Origin: Modestobacter sp.
Lineage (GTDB): Bacteria > Actinomycetota > Actinomycetes > Mycobacteriales > Geodermatophilaceae
Direction of reading: 5' to 3'
Length of the DNA: 7,416 bases
Assembly (NCBI GenBank): GCA_025963425.1
Contig: JAOPUQ010000396.1
Location: forward strand, 1-7,416
The notes below the pieces were generated by a model. It saw only the letters and a program-made list of their open reading frames with translations, did not search any database and had not been told where the DNA came from. Below are positions 6,692-7,416 of this stretch, in pieces. Position 1 is the stretch's first letter. Each line of letters begins with the position of its first letter. Made by a program: the position numbers and the translations under genes.

Positions 6692-7214
6692 TGGCGGCGC
6701 CGGCCACGGTGGCCTTCGCTGCCTTCCGGCCGGCCTTCTTCGCGGCCTTCCGGTGGCTGCGGGAGGCCATGCCCCTGCCCTTCGGGGCCGGGGCGCCCTC
6801 GAGGAGCCCGTGGGTGAGCAGGCCGATCCCGATGCCGAGCATCCACACGTCCTTGGCGATCGGCAGGCCCTCCTGGGTCGGCGCGACGCTCCTGCCCGGC
6901 TTGGTCATGCCGGGGGTGCGCAGGTAGAGACCCAGCAGGCCGGCGGAGAAGCCGGTCAGGGCCGCGCCGGCGACTGCGGTCGGCACGAAGGGGGTCAGCA
7001 GGGCCGCCCCGAGCACGATCTCGGTGGTCGACAACGTCTTGGCGAACGTGGCCGGCGGAACCTTCTTGAGGAAGGGGTAGGTGCCGGCGGCGAAGCCGTG
7101 CAGGCCGGCGGCGGTGGCCTCGTCGGCTTTCCGCTTCCCCAGACCGGAGTTCAGGATGAAGGCGCCGGTGGCGACGCGCGGGGCGATCTCGCTGGGGGTG
7201 ATGGGCAGGCGCAT
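6660..7214 (-). CDS. DoxX-like membrane protein with Lys/Ala-rich tail
   Basis: This 184-residue protein is probably in the inner membrane. Residues 1-140 resemble a DoxX-like family common in actinobacteria: RVATGAFILNSGLGK (13-27), AAGLHGFAAGTYPFLK (35-50), an Ala/Leu-rich double helix over about 62-98, GLYLRTPGMTKPG (95-107) and KDVWMLGIGIGLL (121-133). Three to four membrane helices are likely. The biochemical role of this group is not established; DoxX relatives have been linked to redox and oxidative-stress functions. Residues 145-184 are a very basic tail with repeated KAAKKAGRKAAKA-type units, reminiscent of histone-H1-like tails. The ATG at 7214 is preceded by GAGG six bases away, which supports this start. 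An inverted repeat lies 29-45 bases upstream and could be an operator. The 3' end overlaps the hydrolase gene. Confidence 0.8.
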   Translation of the reverse strand: MRLPITPSEIAPRVATGAFILNSGLGKRKADEATAAGLHGFAAGTYPFLKKVPPATFAKTLSTTEIVLGAALLTPFVPTAVAGAALTGFSAGLLGLYLRTPGMTKPGRSVAPTQEGLPIAKDVWMLGIGIGLLTHGLLEGAPAPKGRGMASRSHRKAAKKAGRKAAKATVAGAAIKKAREAVSA

Positions 7215-7242
7215 GGGGGGACCTCACTGGGTGACGGGGTGG

Positions 7243-7259
7243 TGCAGTGTTCAACTGCA
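7243..7259. promoter_or_regulatory. Candidate operator upstream of the DoxX-like gene
   Basis: TGCAGT (7243-7248) and ACTGCA (7254-7259) form a perfect inverted repeat around GTTCA. Read on the gene's strand it contains AGTTGAACACT, and it sits 29-45 bases before the ATG at 7214, where a core promoter is expected. The shape suits a small dimeric regulator such as a TetR or MarR type, but no regulator is visible and the assignment is inference. Confidence 0.35.
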
Positions 7260-7314
7260 TCCTTCTCCCGTACCCAGGTGCCCGCGAGATCAGGTCCTGA
7301 ACCCGGAGACGACG

Positions 7315-7361
7315 CCGGGCTGGTTGTTGCCTCGGGGTGCACGAGGCAACAACCAGCCCGG
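7315..7361. terminator. Strong hairpin, probable terminator
   Basis: CCGGGCTGGTTGTTGCCTCG at 7315-7334 pairs perfectly with 7342-7361, a 20-bp stem closed by a 7-base loop, GGGTGCA. It lies 21 bases past the likely stop codon of a gene coming in from the right on the - strand, and about 100 bases upstream of the DoxX-like start. It therefore best terminates the right-hand gene and separates it from the DoxX-like gene. There is no T-tract on either side. Its symmetry would let it work in both directions. Confidence 0.8.
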
Positions 7362-7382
7362 GCTGATCGGTGGTGCGGAGGG

Positions 7383-7416
7383 TCAGCGCCCGGCGCGCCC
7401 GCGGCTGCGGCCGGCG
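7383..7416 (-). CDS. Possible C-terminal end of a gene entering from the right
   Basis: On the - strand a TGA at 7385-7383 closes a frame open to the window edge, reading AGRSRGRAGR. The strong hairpin at 7315-7361 lies just downstream, as expected after a gene end. Ten codons are too few to prove coding or identify the protein. A basic Arg/Gly-rich tail is common at the ends of several nucleic-acid-binding proteins, but nothing more can be said. Confidence 0.35.
   Translation of the reverse strand, partial: AGRSRGRAGR

Noticed and set aside
6157..7260. 367-residue - strand frame overlapping the hydrolase and DoxX-like genes
   Set aside because: It is out of frame with the DoxX-like protein, whose start has a Shine-Dalgarno, and antisense to the hydrolase triad. 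It is Arg/Pro-rich with no recognisable fold.
7315..7361. Hairpin as the start of a CRISPR or tRNA feature
   Set aside because: There is only one copy, no spacer pattern and no cloverleaf or anticodon arrangement. A simple terminator explains it.

Overview
The window is very GC-rich DNA (roughly three quarters G+C by eye) with GTG/TTG start candidates, Arg/Ala-rich proteins and long spurious antisense frames. This points to a high-GC actinobacterium. The protein types would fit Geodermatophilaceae (Blastococcus, Geodermatophilus, Modestobacter) or relatives, but the genus is inference. It looks like ordinary chromosome: I see no insertion sequence, phage gene, tRNA, rRNA or CRISPR array.

Layout, left to right: (1) the C-terminal end of a coiled-coil protein on the + strand (1-410), meeting tail-to-tail with (2) a membrane-bound GGDEF diguanylate cyclase on the - strand (415-1386). 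(3) Upstream of the cyclase on the same strand is an AAHS-type aromatic-acid MFS transporter (1450-2751). (4) A 154-bp divergent intergenic region holds three inverted repeats. (5) An XylC-like benzaldehyde dehydrogenase on the + strand (2906-4366) follows. (6) A perfect 19-bp-arm hairpin separates it from a convergent type II NADH dehydrogenase (- strand, 4448-5854). (7) Divergent from that is a small alpha/beta hydrolase (+, 5906-6691), whose 3' end overlaps (8) a convergent DoxX-like membrane protein with a Lys/Ala-rich tail (-, 6660-7214). (9) A perfect 20-bp-arm hairpin (7315-7361) probably ends a gene entering from the right on the - strand, of which only about ten codons are visible.

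The clearest functional unit is the divergent transporter/dehydrogenase pair. The dehydrogenase would oxidise benzaldehyde-type aldehydes to aromatic acids, and the AAHS carrier moves aromatic acids across the membrane. The shared intergenic region looks like a control region, but no regulator or ring-cleavage gene lies in the window. NDH-2 would reoxidise NADH from any catabolism and need not be dedicated to this pathway. I found no convincing undescribed multi-gene system. The points worth a second look are the operator-like repeats between transporter and dehydrogenase, two genes whose best Shine-Dalgarno lies just inside the longest frame, the basic tail on the DoxX-like protein, and the convergent 3' overlap.
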